Below are positions 48,294 to 61,900 of a stretch of 64,000 nt of DNA, one piece after another. The notes beneath the pieces were generated by a model. That model saw nothing but the letters and a program-made list of their open reading frames with translations, was not told the DNA's origin and did not search any database. The DNA lies in the NCBI GenBank assembly GCA_951799425.1, contig OX637394.1:5715501-5779500 (forward strand), given 5' to 3'. Position 1 is the stretch's first letter. Every line of letters begins with the position of its first letter. This DNA is from Ilex aquifolium (Eukaryota; Streptophyta; Magnoliopsida; Aquifoliales; Aquifoliaceae). The translations under genes were made by a program, and so were the position numbers.

Positions 48294-48970
48294 CACCCAT
48301 GTACATGGTGGTCTTCTCCTCAGTACTCGAGAGTGAGAGCCTTAGGGTTTCTGCCCTTATAACAAGCTTCTTCCTCCTCGGAGACTCTTTCTGTGTGTGT
48401 GAATTGAGTACTCGAGTGTGAAATTTACCACTTTAAGCTTCTTTTTCTACTTTCTTTTTTGGGTTTTATTTCTGGGAGAAAATGGGTTGCCATGGTTGAG
48501 ATATATGCATCTCTCTCTCTATCTGTCTATCTATCTACATGTGTGTGTGTGTGTATCTTTCTAGGGTTTAGACTTTAGATAGCTGTATCTGAGACTCAGT
48601 GTGGTTCAGTGATTTTACCATGATCAAGATGATTTTATGTTGCTTCTTTTTTCTTCTTGTGAAATTTAATCACTTGATTGTTTTTCAATTCTAGAACTCA
48701 TGGAAGGCTGTTTCATGCGGTGTTCTTCTGAAATTCGTTAGTTTTCGGCACACACACAGACACACATCGATGTATCAGAGTTTCTCAAAAAAACAAAAAA
48801 CAAACAAAAAAAAAATGATTTCAGATTGATTTTCGTCTTCGTCTTCTTCTTCTTCTTCTTGGTTGTTTTTATCTTTGTTGTTGTTGTTGTATAGCTAGGT
48901 TGATCTTGTGACTGTACAACAAACTTGTCGTCTTGATTAATACTTTTTAGTGTTTGATAGTTACAGACAT

Positions 48971-51900
48971 ATGATGGATATGAAAAAAAGAAATGTTGTG
49001 GATGATGATTTCGAATCAACTTTCGAAGACTTCGAAAAGTACTTCACATCATCAGATCCTTCTTTCCTTTCATTAGAAAACCTTCTTAAGGACAAGACCG
49101 AAAGTTTGCCATTATTTGAATCCAATTCTGAAAATGGATTAAATCCAACTATTCCGATCCCTAATTCCGGCAGATCAATCGTCAGTCAAAATGTTCCGGC
49201 CAACGGACAGAACTTTCTTCCGACCAACGGACAGAACTTTCTTCCGATCAACGGACAGAACTTTCTTCCGACTTCTGGGTTTACAAATATGCCTTCCGGT
49301 GGCCATGGTACCATCAGCTCAATGTCGGACTCAACTCCACCAGTTGTTAGCCAATTTAGTCCACAACTCATAGAGAACACCCTCCCATATAGGATTATCA
49401 ATTCAATGCCAAACTTCGAGCCACCACAAGCTCTCAGCCTAAATCTTTCATCAAATAGTGTAAACAGTCTCTTGGACAGTTTTAAGTCTTCGAATCAGAA
49501 GGAAAGAATCAATAGAATGCCTTCTTCTATACCAATTGATAGGCGTGGCAATGGCATTGCTTTGACCACGAGGGGCTCATCTTCTATGGCACCCCAAACT
49601 CGGCCACCAAGGCAGGCCCTCGGAAAACAACCCTTGCCACCACCACCACCACCTTCAGGCGGTGCAGGTCAAGAAGGTCGATGGAGGATCAGAAAGACGC
49701 CTCCGGCAATGCTGGAGGAACCTGCAGAGACTGATGGACAACGGTTGAAGAGGTATAGTTCAAAAATATGTATATATCTTGTCTCCATGTTTTTTATTGT
49801 TTATATGAGATGTATCCCAAAATTGGCAGCTCTTTACTTGTTACTTACTTAGGGTTTGGTGCATGCTTATTTATCGATTTTACGTATTTAAGTATTCATA
49901 TTATTTCATTGCTAGTTGAGCGTCACATGTTTAAGTTACGTAAAACAGTCCATCATACAAGGGGTAATGAAATCTCGTTCTCTAACTTGCTCTTTATGTT
50001 AGTTGGACTATTCTGACTGAGTTGGATGGTCGGGGAATGCATAGTTATTGCCAATACTTTTAAATATAAACATTATATCTGTGAAAAATATGTGTATTAA
50101 TTTATGTAAGAGAAGCATAAGAAATGGTACAAAAGTGTTTAATGTTACAAGTTGAGCATATGTAGAGTACATTATCATAACATTTTGTACAGCTGAATGG
50201 CTGCACATATTAATCTACATGATATTTATTGTGAGTGGACAAATAGAAGCTGTGAAACATATACCTCTAGGGATACTACTCTTTGTTAAAGCTTTTGCCT
50301 CTGCTAGCCAGCTCCACATCTGTTGAATACTCTTATGATTCTATGTTGATGCTTTATCATTTCTCGGTAATTAATGAAAAATCATCTCAACCACGTATCT
50401 CTTTTAAACTCATAGTTACAACAAAAACGTGGGATGCACGCAATCCCCACTAATCACGTGCATCATGTTACATACAATTTTATATGGCCAAGAAATGTCA
50501 AATTTAAGACGTCTAAATCCACAATTGGACTTTTATTCCAGCAGTGTATATGGGGTTCTTTGTTGGCCAGATCCACCTTTGGAACTCTTGTTCAATATAA
50601 TAGCTTTGTGATTTCTGTAATGTTTCCTTCTTTCAACTAACTAATATGTCATTCATAATAGAATCATGATCAACCGGACGCCGACTATTGAGGCAAAGGA
50701 GGAGAAGAGGTTGTCTCTGTTTGAGCTTGAACAAAAACAAAAAAACTTGCAAGCAGAATCCATGAACTTTTCTGCACGATTACTGCAAATGAAGGTAAAC
50801 CGATGCGTTTTTCACTTCCATAGTTGTTCCAAATGATAAAATCTTGCTTAGCTACCATTTGGAAATCATTTTCTAATGTACTTCCTTGGTTTTTATGTTT
50901 TAAAGTATGTTTTTTAAGTAGCGTTTAGTTTATGTATTTATTTTTAAGTTTCCCTTACATAATAGTAAACATGTACTATATATATTAGTGTATTATTCTT
51001 GTACTAACATTAATATTGGCCACTTTAATTGTATATGATCAAAGATGTTTTTGCTTTATGAATAAATTGTTTCTTGGCTTAAGAAAATTTACTTGAAAGA
51101 ACGTTACCAACCATTACCTTACTGAGTATTTATCAAAGTGGGTTATTTTCCTAAGCTTGTTTTGACCAATTTATATTATATTTCATCTGATAGAGAGAGC
51201 CGATCAGGCTGGATGCTTTGAACTACAACATGAAACAACGTTGGATTAATGCCGGGGAACAACTTCGGCTGCAAAACTGTAAGGGTTTCTTCTGATATTG
51301 CCTCATTGCATGGATCACCTGAGAATCATATAGCTCACATAATCTACTATCTGATGCTTCTTCACTTTTATACTGCTGTGAAACAAAAACTGTTGAAGTA
51401 TATTAATACTTATGCTATACACATCTCATAGATTTGCTGTTATGAGTTTGTGAGTTGATATGATATCATATACGTTCGCCACTTTATATTTAAAAAGACT
51501 TGCAAGTGTGACTCAATATAGGCCCACAGGTGAGGGGACGCATTAAAGTTTAAATATAAAAACTTATAGAAATAGTTTTGTTACAAGCTATCTACAACTT
51601 AAGTTTCTTGGTGATATTGTGGTTTTAATAATATCATAAAGACAGATGTACTTTAGCAAAGAATTTGTTGCGAAAAGTAAGTTGCCTTGCAGTGGTAGCT
51701 ATATGGTATGTTTCCAGCCAGTTAGGTTTATTTGCCATATTTCTTCTAGTTAGAACCTTTCTGTCTGCTTAGTTGCTGTCTTGCAGATTAAAGTAACTCT
51801 TAGTCCTACTACTCTTAGTTTTACAGCCAAATGATCTGTGGTTGCCAATATATCTTGCAGTAAGAAGATATAGAAGTAGGGCACTTCATGCACTTTAGGG

Positions 51901-53431
51901 TGATTACAGAAAAGTAGTATAGTCCGTACTACCTATATGTAATCAGTTTAGCTTAGAGCTGTTTGTTGAAATATACAGTTTTCACTCGGATTCTCCTCTG
52001 GTGGATCGAGGCATATTGGTGACTTCTGTTTTTTCCCTCTCATGTTTACTTTTTGGAAAGTTAGGTTACATATATCACTGCATCTTTTATATTTCCTGAG
52101 GCTGAAAACTTAATAAACTACAACTAAAGTCCAACTTCCTTCAATAGATTGTTCATTCTATATTGTAAAGAGAATTGATATGTTACTATATGAACACCAG
52201 CGGGCCTTTGGTCCAATAGTACTCCTTACCTTGTGAAGGTTTTGCCTTCTTAAGGTCAAGGCTTCAAGCCTCTTTCCCTCCTCCCCCTCCCCTTCCCCCC
52301 CAAAAAAAAAAACTAAATGAATAAAAAATCCAATAACGTAATTATAGGAAAATCCAAGGTAGATGATAGAAACTCCTTTTAATGATGTGTTAAATGCACT
52401 ACACTTGGTTTCTGCTGATGCATTTTGGGTGTCTAAAATCAATCTTGAAATGAAGCTTAGCAATTATTGTTGCTCAAGTCAATAGGCACCATGGCTACAT
52501 ATATCTCCATAATATGGGTGTATGCAATTTATAGAAACAGTTTCTAAAGAAAGCTCCTTATATATAGCACCTTTTTGCTATCCACATCAAATGTTTCTTT
52601 TTTGTTACACTGGCAGCTTTGAATGAAGCCAAGAGAAATGATGTCAAGAATAAAGGAATCCCTGGATTCGGTAATCAACATTGGCCCCTGACCGGCCTCG
52701 GTTCATCCTTTCGAGATAGGAGTCCTACGATGCACGGTATATCTGCCATGGCAGCGCCTTCACAATTTCATTTGCAATCTCTTCATAAGCAGCAGCAGCA
52801 GCAGCCAAGCTTTGCATCCATCAAGAACAACAGCTCTGGATTACTGGAAGACCTTGTCATGAACCAACAGCTCACTCCGATTCCTAATCAGCACCAGCAC
52901 CAGAACCAGCAGCACCACCACCACCCCTCACCCAGCCTCAACTATCATGAAGTGTATAATCCCCCAGACATAAACCAGTCACCTGAGCTCCAAGTTAAGA
53001 TGCCACAACAGCTTCAACAACCGAATCTTTCGTTCCATCCTGACCACAGTCCTCTAATGATGAATGCTATTCCTCTCACCATGCCACAATCTGCAAGTAA
53101 TCAAGTTCAGAGTACTCCATTTGAGCAGGAGCTACCAGAATTAGATCTACAAGAGCTTAAGGGTTTGCTTCAATTTCCAGCTGAGTTTGAGCAGGAACAA
53201 TGCTTTTGGCTTCAACAACTGCAATCAAAACATGGGTCTTCACAGCAAAATCAGGTTCAGATTCAATGTGAGCAGGCAAAACCTATCAATCCTGAACCTC
53301 ATGTGCAACCACAAATTCAGCCAAATCAGCTTGGTTATGATCAGATTCAACATGAGCATGGACAGTCTAATCAGTTTTACCAGCTCCTGCAACAACCATC
53401 TCAGCCACAGCAGAATAGGTGGTTTCATTAG
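48971..53431 (+). CDS. bZIP-type protein, VIP1/RF2/bZIP29-30 group, divergent basic region
   Basis: Exons: 48971-49752, 50662-50794, 51194-51278, 52617-53431, joined by GT-AG introns into 604 codons. The start is the first ATG of MMDMKKRN after a likely leader intron. Exon 1 is Ser/Pro/Asn-rich with three NGQNFLP repeats and a poly-Pro stretch. Exon 2 holds the basic region and the start of the zipper. Exon 3 continues the zipper (LDALNYNMKQRW) and exon 4 opens with SLNEAKRNDVK, where relatives have ALNEALKEEV. The rest is Gln/His-rich, as in this group. Asn265, Arg266, Lys273 and the spacing to Leu283 are canonical, and heptads run Leu283, Leu290, Phe297, Met304, Leu311, Met318. The core DNA-reading residues QSAAR are TPTIE, with a proline in the helix. 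It would be nuclear; DNA binding is doubtful, and a dimer-partner role is possible. Confidence 0.85.
49201..49272 (+). repeat. Three in-frame 24-bp repeats in bZIP exon 1
   Basis: Three copies of CAACGGACAGAACTTTCTTC plus four bases, differing at one position. They encode NGQNFLPT, NGQNFLPI, NGQNFLPT. Recent slippage expansion inside the coding region. Confidence 0.9.
49753..52616. other. Introns of the bZIP-type gene
   Basis: Introns 49,753-50,661, 50,795-51,193 and 51,279-52,616 are AT-rich with no recognisable element. A run of C then A near 52,290-52,312 may mark an old inserted fragment. Confidence 0.5.
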
Positions 53432-53560
53432 CATTGGTCCATACAATGCTATGATGGATGAACTGCTGCTCTAGAAATATTCTAGTACTTCTAAGAGTTA
53501 TTTTGTGTGTTTGTTTGTTTGTTGTGTCTTAAAAACATATCTATATTATTGCCGGACAAT

Positions 53561-53739
53561 TGAGAAATATTATTTAGACAAAAAATATTGATAACATATG
53601 CTAACTCCTAGCGTCACTGTCATTGATTTGACTATGAGTCCCCGTAGACCCATAGTAGAGACTCATAGTTAAATCAATGACAGTGATATTAGGAGTCAGT
53701 AAATGTTGTTAATATTTTTTGTCTAAATAACATTGCTCA
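53561..53739. repeat. Long hairpin (MITE-like) downstream of the bZIP-type gene
   Basis: Two arms of nearly 80 bp fold on each other: TGAGAAATATTATTTAGAC at the left end pairs with GTCTAAATAACATTGCTCA at the right. The inner arms carry CACTGTCATTGATTTGACTA and its complement. The central loop is about 18-20 bases. It begins 130 bp after the stop codon, so it probably lies in or near the 3' UTR. No convincing target duplication was found. Confidence 0.8.
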
Positions 53740-55955
53740 TTATTTTTGTGGATGGCTGGTAATTTCGTGTAGTTTTGTGTGGTTTATATGTTTTATTACT
53801 TAGTTACCTTGTCAATTTATGTAAACATCTGATTGTGTGATGGGAATCGTATATGAATTGGATAGATATTATAGATTAATTATGATAGTTATTTAAATAC
53901 TTTTAATATTTATCTTTTAAGTAATTTCTTTTAACTTGTGAGGATTTATTTGTTATTATTTATTTATTTTAGAGTTCTTTTAGGATTTGTGCTCTCCCTT
54001 TGTATATAGGGAATATGGTATTTGTTTTAGACTAGACTTTTGATTATTATTGATTATTGATATTGAATCATTCTTCCTTAAATTCTCTCTCTGTTCTCAT
54101 CCCCTTCTTCTTTTCTCATCTCTTTCTTCTTCCTTTTTCATCTCTAATTCTTCCTTACTACGAGCTACATCATTGTGTCTATGGAATTTTCATATGTGCT
54201 CCGGTTCATTTTATATATATGTTGCAGTGGTTCGGTGTTTTGCCTTTGCTTCATTTTTGCACTGCCGATGCATATATATATAGTTGTGATTAATAATGGA
54301 TATAGGGAGATGAGCTTGACGATGAGTCTATGGCGTCAAAATATGACACGATATTCGTTTTTGTAAATGAGTGAACCGATCCGATGTGATTAATAAATGA
54401 ATCGGGTATATGTGAAGTCAATCAAAAGAAATATACTACACGACTTATTTATAGATCTGTTATATACGATTTATACACAACAGAGTCTAATATAACACAA
54501 TTTGTTAGACATGAATTAATAAACAAATCGGGTATAAATGAAATATTTTTGTATACAAATCAACTAAGATGTAAGACGAACTCGTCTCATCCGACACGAT
54601 CTGACTTACCCTCAAAGATTTGAAAAGACTGCCCACTTAAATTAAAATCCTAGATTCGTACCTAAGTACGAGATTGAAGTTTGATAATGTTGGTGGACTC
54701 ACCTATGCAGCCTATGAATTTGTTGGATATTTATGTTATGTTTTTTTTTTTTTTTTTCCATTGTACATGGCGCTTTCAACTATTTTTGTTAAAAAGATGT
54801 TGTCTTATCTTCATATTTGGCATGTAGGTGAAAATTACTATACCTGCGTGCCGTGTTGTCCAGTTTAGACAACGAGAGCCTTCTTCTGTTTCTATGTTAT
54901 AAATAGTGCTATACTTAGCCAAGAAATTATCAACTATTTTATACTAAATGGTTAGATTTATGAGTTTTATTTATTTGTTAATGATCGACTAATGTGAATG
55001 TACCACATCACTTGATATACGCATAAAACATTATTCGATAAAAAAAACCGCACCAACACCACTTAATGACATTGAAATTACGGTTAGCCACGGATTAAAG
55101 GGCTTAAGTCCATACACTACTCATTTTCTAGCACATTTTGACTAATTTTTTCTTCGGGTCAGTTAAAAATAGGTTATGTATGTCGGGATTAAAGTATTCA
55201 TGAGGGATAACAAAATTTGACCTGATCCCAAAAAATTGCTAATACTCGAACTCAAGGCGTCTGCGTTTCTAGTTCGTTTTTGTTATCACTTGAACTACAT
55301 TTGAAATTTTGACAAATCACATTCATCGTAGATAAATGGGTCCCTCTTTAATGCTAAATTTAACCTTGTTCATTTTGTGGCGATTTTGTGTCGTATACTT
55401 CGCTCGTGCCTAGATTTGCTAGCCAAGCGGCAACGAACTATCAAAGCGTGTGTGCAATATATAGGGGGTCATCAAAAACATTTTCCCAAAGTATTAAGGC
55501 CACTACGCGAATTTGCAAATATATCAGGGACCTCATCTGAAATAAATCGAAATCAAATAAAGGACTAAAATGAGAGCCGCGAGACAGTGAGCGAGCGAGA
55601 GGACGGGAAGATGAAGAATGTGAGAAGAAAGCAAGAAAGGGAAAAGAACTAGTCTGCAATGATCTTTTCAAAACCCTAATAAATCAAAGCTTCGTCCCCT
55701 CTCTGATTTGAATGTAAACATATATATGTTCATACATATGATAGCTCAAATACATATAGATAGACCCATGATTGTTCGATAAATCACTCCTTAAATCAAC
55801 TCTCTTCTTTATCGTCTTCATTTTCATCACTGTAATTTCGACCTTGTTGCCCCTCCGATCGTCTCCAATTTTCAGATCCACTCACTCATAATTGCCCTAC
55901 TGTGAGGGGGCAATTCCTCTCAGATCTGCCAAAAGCAAATTCAAAAGCCCCATCA
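53740..55955. other. Intergenic DNA and auxilin leader
   Basis: No gene between the hairpin and the auxilin start. 54,350-54,620 contains GAATCGGGTA and ACACGA words like those of the hAT-type elements, with no clear ends. A weak TATATA is at 55,458-55,463. GAGA-rich sequence near 55,570-55,650 probably belongs to the auxilin promoter or leader. Confidence 0.45.
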
Positions 55956-58900
55956 ATGGACGACCTTGATATCTTAGCCAGAGACTTTGGGTTTAGACCT
56001 CAAGGCAAATCCAACCCTATGAAATCATCCAGTCTCCGATCCGACGGTCCTCCCCCTCGCTCCGCTGCTCGATCCTCAACGATCTCATCCTCACCGTTCA
56101 TCGATGACAGTCACAACGATCCATTATTCAACGACGTCTTCGGTGGACCACCGAAGTACACAAACAGCAATAAAGAGAAGTCTTCGTCGCTCTCTGATTT
56201 TGATTATGATTCAATGTTCAAGAGCACAGGGACAAATGAATCGAAGAATAAATCAGCTTCGGCGGTGCCCGTTTACGATAAGCCGGTGTATGATGACGAT
56301 ATATTCGATGGACTGCCTGGGTTGAAGAGCAAGTCGACGTCGGCTTCGGTTAGGTATGATGAGAATGTGTTTGCGTCGATGGCTTCACCACCAAAGCAGA
56401 GTGATCAGTTTGATGATATTCTTGGGAATTTGGGAAGGACCGAGAAGGTGGAGTCGAGGAAGAGTAAGAGTTCGAGGGGTTTGGATGATCTGTTGCCTGG
56501 GTTTGGTAGTGGCGATCCAGCCAGTAATAGTAGCAGGTATTACATTTATGTATTTGGAGTCTTCATATTTAACTGCTTACATGCTCAAGTGGGTTTAGAT
56601 GTATTGACATGTTGTGAGGTGATCATTGTTCAAGTGGGCTTATATTTCAGACAATATTTGTTTAGGAGAATTATATTTTGTTTAGTTAGTACGTGATTCA
56701 AGTTAAATTGTTATCAATATTTTGTATATTTAGTTCATTGAGAGGTATAGGAATCAATAATGTGGTTATTCACACACGCATGGGCCTTTTTTTTTCTTTC
56801 CAAATTTAATAGGATTTTGAGGAACATTTTAAAATGTAGGAATATGTGCATACCAACTCAAGGTTAAATAAGTTGTATGAAATTAACAAAGCTTTCCTAT
56901 CGAAAAAAGCAATGGACAAAGCTTCTAACTTGAATTTGTAATGATATGCGTATCAAGTGTTAACTGTTTGTACCAGATAGTGCCTTGGAATTCAAGTTAT
57001 AAACACTAGTAATATTATTATAATCGCCGTCGAGCATGTCAGTATCTGTACGATCACGCATATAGTTAAAGTTCATTATAAATATGCACATTAGGGTTTT
57101 GTCTGGATGAATACTTTACATTCCTAACTCTAGGAAGCCCTTTCACCTCATGGGTGATGTTATGCATGGTGTCAAGTGTTCGTACATAGAAGATGTTATG
57201 CAAGATTGATAATGTCCTGCATTATCCATCTATGTATTGTTTTTTGCTTTGACCGCTACTGTTAGAAGTTCTGGGATTGGCATTGAACGCCCTTGTCAAA
57301 TTTCATTGCGCATCCCAACATAAACGAACATGGATCCAATGTTTTGCTTTGATGAACTATATAACATGATTGGGCACATTGGAGGTAATAGTGCCCAGAA
57401 TATTTTGCAGGTTCCTTTGGTAATCTTATCGTTATTAGGAGGGCTTGGAGTTTTTAATTGACAGTAATATTTGATGTGTGAGGAGGGTTTGCTTCTCTTT
57501 GGGAAGTTTATTTTGTGTGTTTAGGGGTGTTTGAGGAATCATCAGCAGCGATAATTTGCAGAAACTTCCAGTATTATTTTGTTACATGACGGAAAAATAT
57601 AGCCACGTGCTCGAACTGTACAATTTTTAATGTTTAGTAATCTGTTTACATTTGTATGAGATGAAAAGCTTGGCATGCTATGAAAGGAACTCAACTAATG
57701 TTTAAAAGTACTGTGGTAAACTCCTTTCAAAAGCTCCTCTGAAGAAAGTTAGCCATTTGCCATTAGATATGGTGACAAAGTATTTCGGTGTTTTTCCGCA
57801 GTACACTGAATCACATGCAATAGTTTCTCTACAGTTGTACAGAAATGAGAAAATGTGTGCATGTGTGTATTAATTTGGATGTCCATTTCGACATTGTCTT
57901 TTCAGTTTTTTTTCTCTCTCTCACCTTTGGAAATAATTTTTAAGTTTTGGCTAAAAGTTCTTCTTTTGAAGGTTCTTTTTTTCGTATTAGAGGGAAAGAA
58001 ATTTTTTTGTCTTTCCAAAAGGATAATAATTAGAAGAGAAAAAGGAACAATTTTTTCAAAGTAAACATTACTTGCTTGAAAGATTTACATGTAACAGGAA
58101 TCCATGAATAGTCATCTTCGCTGTGTTTGGGAAGGATAATTTCTGAGAAATGTTCTAGAAACTTGCAGATTAAATTGGAGTAGATTAACTTTTGAATTAC
58201 TTTCTCTCCTATGCTTCTGAAAAATCTCCTCATATCAAAGTACTTGTTTGCAATGATCAAAATTTCGTTTTGGTACATTATTTCGATTATTTAGGAAATG
58301 GAAACGATTTGAAAACGAATAAAAAATTAGGGAATATATTTTCAACACATTTTGAATCATTGGTCGAAATGTAATGAAACGTGTTGAAACAGCTCAAAAC
58401 AGTGGTGGAAACATATTGAAATATTTTAATACATTTTGAAACACCGTGAAACACCTCAAAACATTGGAATTTCAATTCTATCACTAAATCGTTTCGGTCC
58501 CCTTGGAAACAAAACGTTTCGACCGTTTCGAAACGAAATTTTGATCCTTGCATGCGTGCCAAAAAGTACAAATTTTATGGCCAAAAGAAGTTCTTGCTGC
58601 TTTATCCAATCCAACACTTAATATAGGGTAAAATGGGGTTTATTATCTTATGGCGTTCTATGGCATGCTTGGACTTTTGCTTCAGAGTGATGTTTAGATT
58701 CTTCTGTATGTCTTTGCATTATCATCCACTTTGGTATTATGTCTTGGAACTATGAAGGCATTGTAGAGGAGATGAGGCTAACAATTCTCTAGAAATCATA
58801 TAAACCATTTATTGTAACGTACATGGCATGCATGCCGTCTAGTTTGCCATATTTGGATATGTCTTTATCACGTGCTGCACAATGCTCAATGTTTTTGATA

Positions 58901-61900
58901 GGTGTCAGTTGATAATGTTCAGCTTCATGTTTCATTTTGCACAGGCCAATTCCAGATTCAAGTCAACCCCCGAGGTCAACTGGCAGTACAAATCAAACAA
59001 CTTCTACTGTGATGGATGACCCTTTTGTAGTTTTAGAATCAACTTCAACTCCTGCGGCTTCATCCACAGGGTTGTTTACAGATCCACTGGAAGAGATTGG
59101 TAAGCTTGGTAAATCTGGAAACACAAAGGCTGACAATTCATCTGTTGGGGGAGGAGTATTTGATGATATAGATCCCCTCAATGGTTTTGGCAAGTCTGTG
59201 CCTGCATTTTCCACCGAGAGGAATAACAGGGGGAAGGATGGGAGCCCTTCAAGGGCAGGATCAAGCATGAGTGGGAATCAAACTTTTGTTAGTAGAGAAC
59301 AAACTGGGAAATCTTCTTCTAGATTTTCTGAGAGCCACTTGCAGAAGAAGGTTCCTGATGACAATTTTCAGGAATTTCCTCAAACCCACTTTGACATGCC
59401 CACTGTTTCAGCTGATTCACATACATCTTTCAATCCAACTGCTTCTTCCCCTTTGGATGTAGATGCTTACTTTAATGAGACACACTCCCAGGTAGATATG
59501 TCTCTGAGATCGGAAGAACAAGTGCAGTCATCTGATGATGTATGGCTTTCAGTATCAGAGATCCCACTTTTTACACAACCTACAAGTGCTCCACCACCTT
59601 CAAGACCCCCTCCTCCAATACCCAGGCAGGGTTCAAAATCAGAAACAGTTTTCTTTTCTTCAAATGCTAGAAAGAAGGGTGAAGAATTTTCTCCTTCCCC
59701 AACTTACACTCATTACTCTCAAAGTCCTAAACTCTTCCATCCTGCAGTGAAGAGCTCTGTAGCTTCTTCAACAGATGAACTTGAGGATTTTGCCATGGGT
59801 AGAGCCCAAAATAACGTCGATCAAAATACCAATGTTCAATCTGGTGAGGAAATGAACACGAACTCTGCAGCAGCAGCAGCTATGAAGGAAGCTATGGATA
59901 AAGCTGAAGCAAAGTTTAGGCATGCAAAGGAAGTAAGGGAGAGAGAATATGCAAAGGCTGCTAGAAATAAAGAAGCTGTGCAGCTGGAAAAAGATGAACA
60001 GACCATGCAAGAAGCGCAAGAGAGAGAATTCAACGAGAACCAGGAGCGATCAGATCATGAGAGGCGACAAAGGGAAAAGGAAGAGGAAGAGAGAGAACAG
60101 AGGAGACTTGAGAGGGAGAGGGAGAGAGCAAGGGAAATTGAAAGGGGAAGGGGCAGACAAGCAGTGGAAAGGGCTACTAGGGAAGCACGGGAAAGAGCAG
60201 CGGCAGAGGCTCGCGAGAGAGCAACTGCTGAAGCTCGGCTGAAAGTTGAAAGGGCTGCAGTTCAGAGAGCACAAGCTGAAGCCCGTGAAAGGGCAGCAGT
60301 GGAAGCTAAAGATAGAGCAGAAAAGGCTGCTGCAGAAGCAAGGGAAAGAGCAAATGCAGAAGCAAGGGAGAAAGAAACGAGGGAGAAAGCTGCTGTTGCA
60401 AGGGCCGAAGCTGATGCTCGACGTAGAGCAGAACGAGCTGCTGTTGATAGGGCTGCCGCAGAAGCCCGTGAGAGGGCTGCTGCTACAGCAAGAATGAACC
60501 AACAAAAGAATGATAATGATCTTGAATCCTTCTTCAACATGGGATCTCGAGCAAGCAGTGCACCGAGGCCAAGGGCAAATCCTTCGGTCAGTACAAAGGC
60601 TGCTGCATAGGCCATCTACATACTGAGTTCTGTCACAATGTAGTGTTGTTCATTGTGTGTTTGTCATTTGTTTGATCCCTATTTTCAGGACCCTGTTGTG
60701 GATCCGCAACCCCAGGGCAGGGCAGCACCTGAAGCTGCTAGGCAGACATCTTCTTCAGGTGGTGCCTCATCCAATTTGAGAAAAGCATCTTCCACCACTA
60801 ATATTGTTGATGATCTTTCTTCAATTTTTGGAGGTATGTCATATCTATTTAATTTGGTAAGTCCTTTTCTTGCTAATTTGTCACTTGCTGAACAATCTAC
60901 TTTCACAAGGTGCTCCTTCATCTGGAGACTTCCAAGAAGTTGAAGGGGAAAGTGAAGAAAGAAGAAGAGCTAGACTACAACGCCACCAACGCACTCAGGA
61001 GCGAGCGGTACATCTTTTTCTGCCACAAGATGTTTGTAATTTGTGTTAACATGTCCAAGGATTAGTTGAGTTCTGAATCTTAGTTTTCTGTTTCTTTTTG
61101 GTTTTGAGTAGGTAGCTCAGAATCTGAGTTTGAATGTTTATACAGGAAGTTATACTAGTATATTTGTTGTTTTTTTGCTTGCCCTTTGGCTTCTCAGTAT
61201 TGATTGATGTGTTTGTTTGCTCAGGCTAAAGCAGTGGCTGAAAAGAATCAGCGTGACCTTCAAGTTCAGAGGGATCAGGAAGAAAGACATGTAAGTACCT
61301 TAAGCATCTTAAAATATATTTCTGGGCCTTTGACTTTTGCCTCCATAGATGGACGAAAATGCCATGCCCTCACTTCATTCTACAAAAACATTGGGACTTC
61401 ATATATCTTCTGTGGTCCTTCATCCTTCATCGGGGTTCATCCCTTTCCATCCAAACCTTACCCCTCCAAATTACTAACAGGGACAGTATTGGGTGTTGTT
61501 AATTTGATGGCATCATCAGGATTTCCATTAACTGCATCAATGAAACCCTACTTCTGGCACTTGCTATTAACAAATCTTCATCATTGTTGTGTAACACTAA
61601 ATGGTGTTTGTTATTGCCTTCGCTACAATATTTCTTGGATCATCTATAGCCATCTTACTATTCTTAGTCCAACCTCCAACAGCTGCAATAAATGGTAACA
61701 TAGGCACCACTATTCTGGCCTGTTTGTGACTCATAAATACTTAGGCATCTCTCTGAATCTCTCAATTTAAGTTTATGGTCCGCACCCGGACAAATACAGA
61801 TTTTTCTAGCAGCATTGATTTTGGCTTTTCATCTTTTTGGCAATCCATCACCTATGTTATCATTATCTTGAAACTTGCTTGACGTTTTTGTGAGTTTTTA

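Noticed and set aside
48950-48970. GTG-initiated extension of the bZIP frame
   Set aside because: The preceding TTTTTAG looks like a leader intron acceptor, and an ATG follows at 48,971.
55902-55955. GTG-initiated N-terminal extension of the auxilin gene
   Set aside because: Nuclear plant genes rarely start at GTG, and the family's usual start MDD lies at 55,956.
60050-60505. Minus-strand Ser/Cys/Phe-rich frames opposite auxilin exon 2
   Set aside because: Mirror of the Arg/Glu/Ala coiled-coil codons; no independent support.
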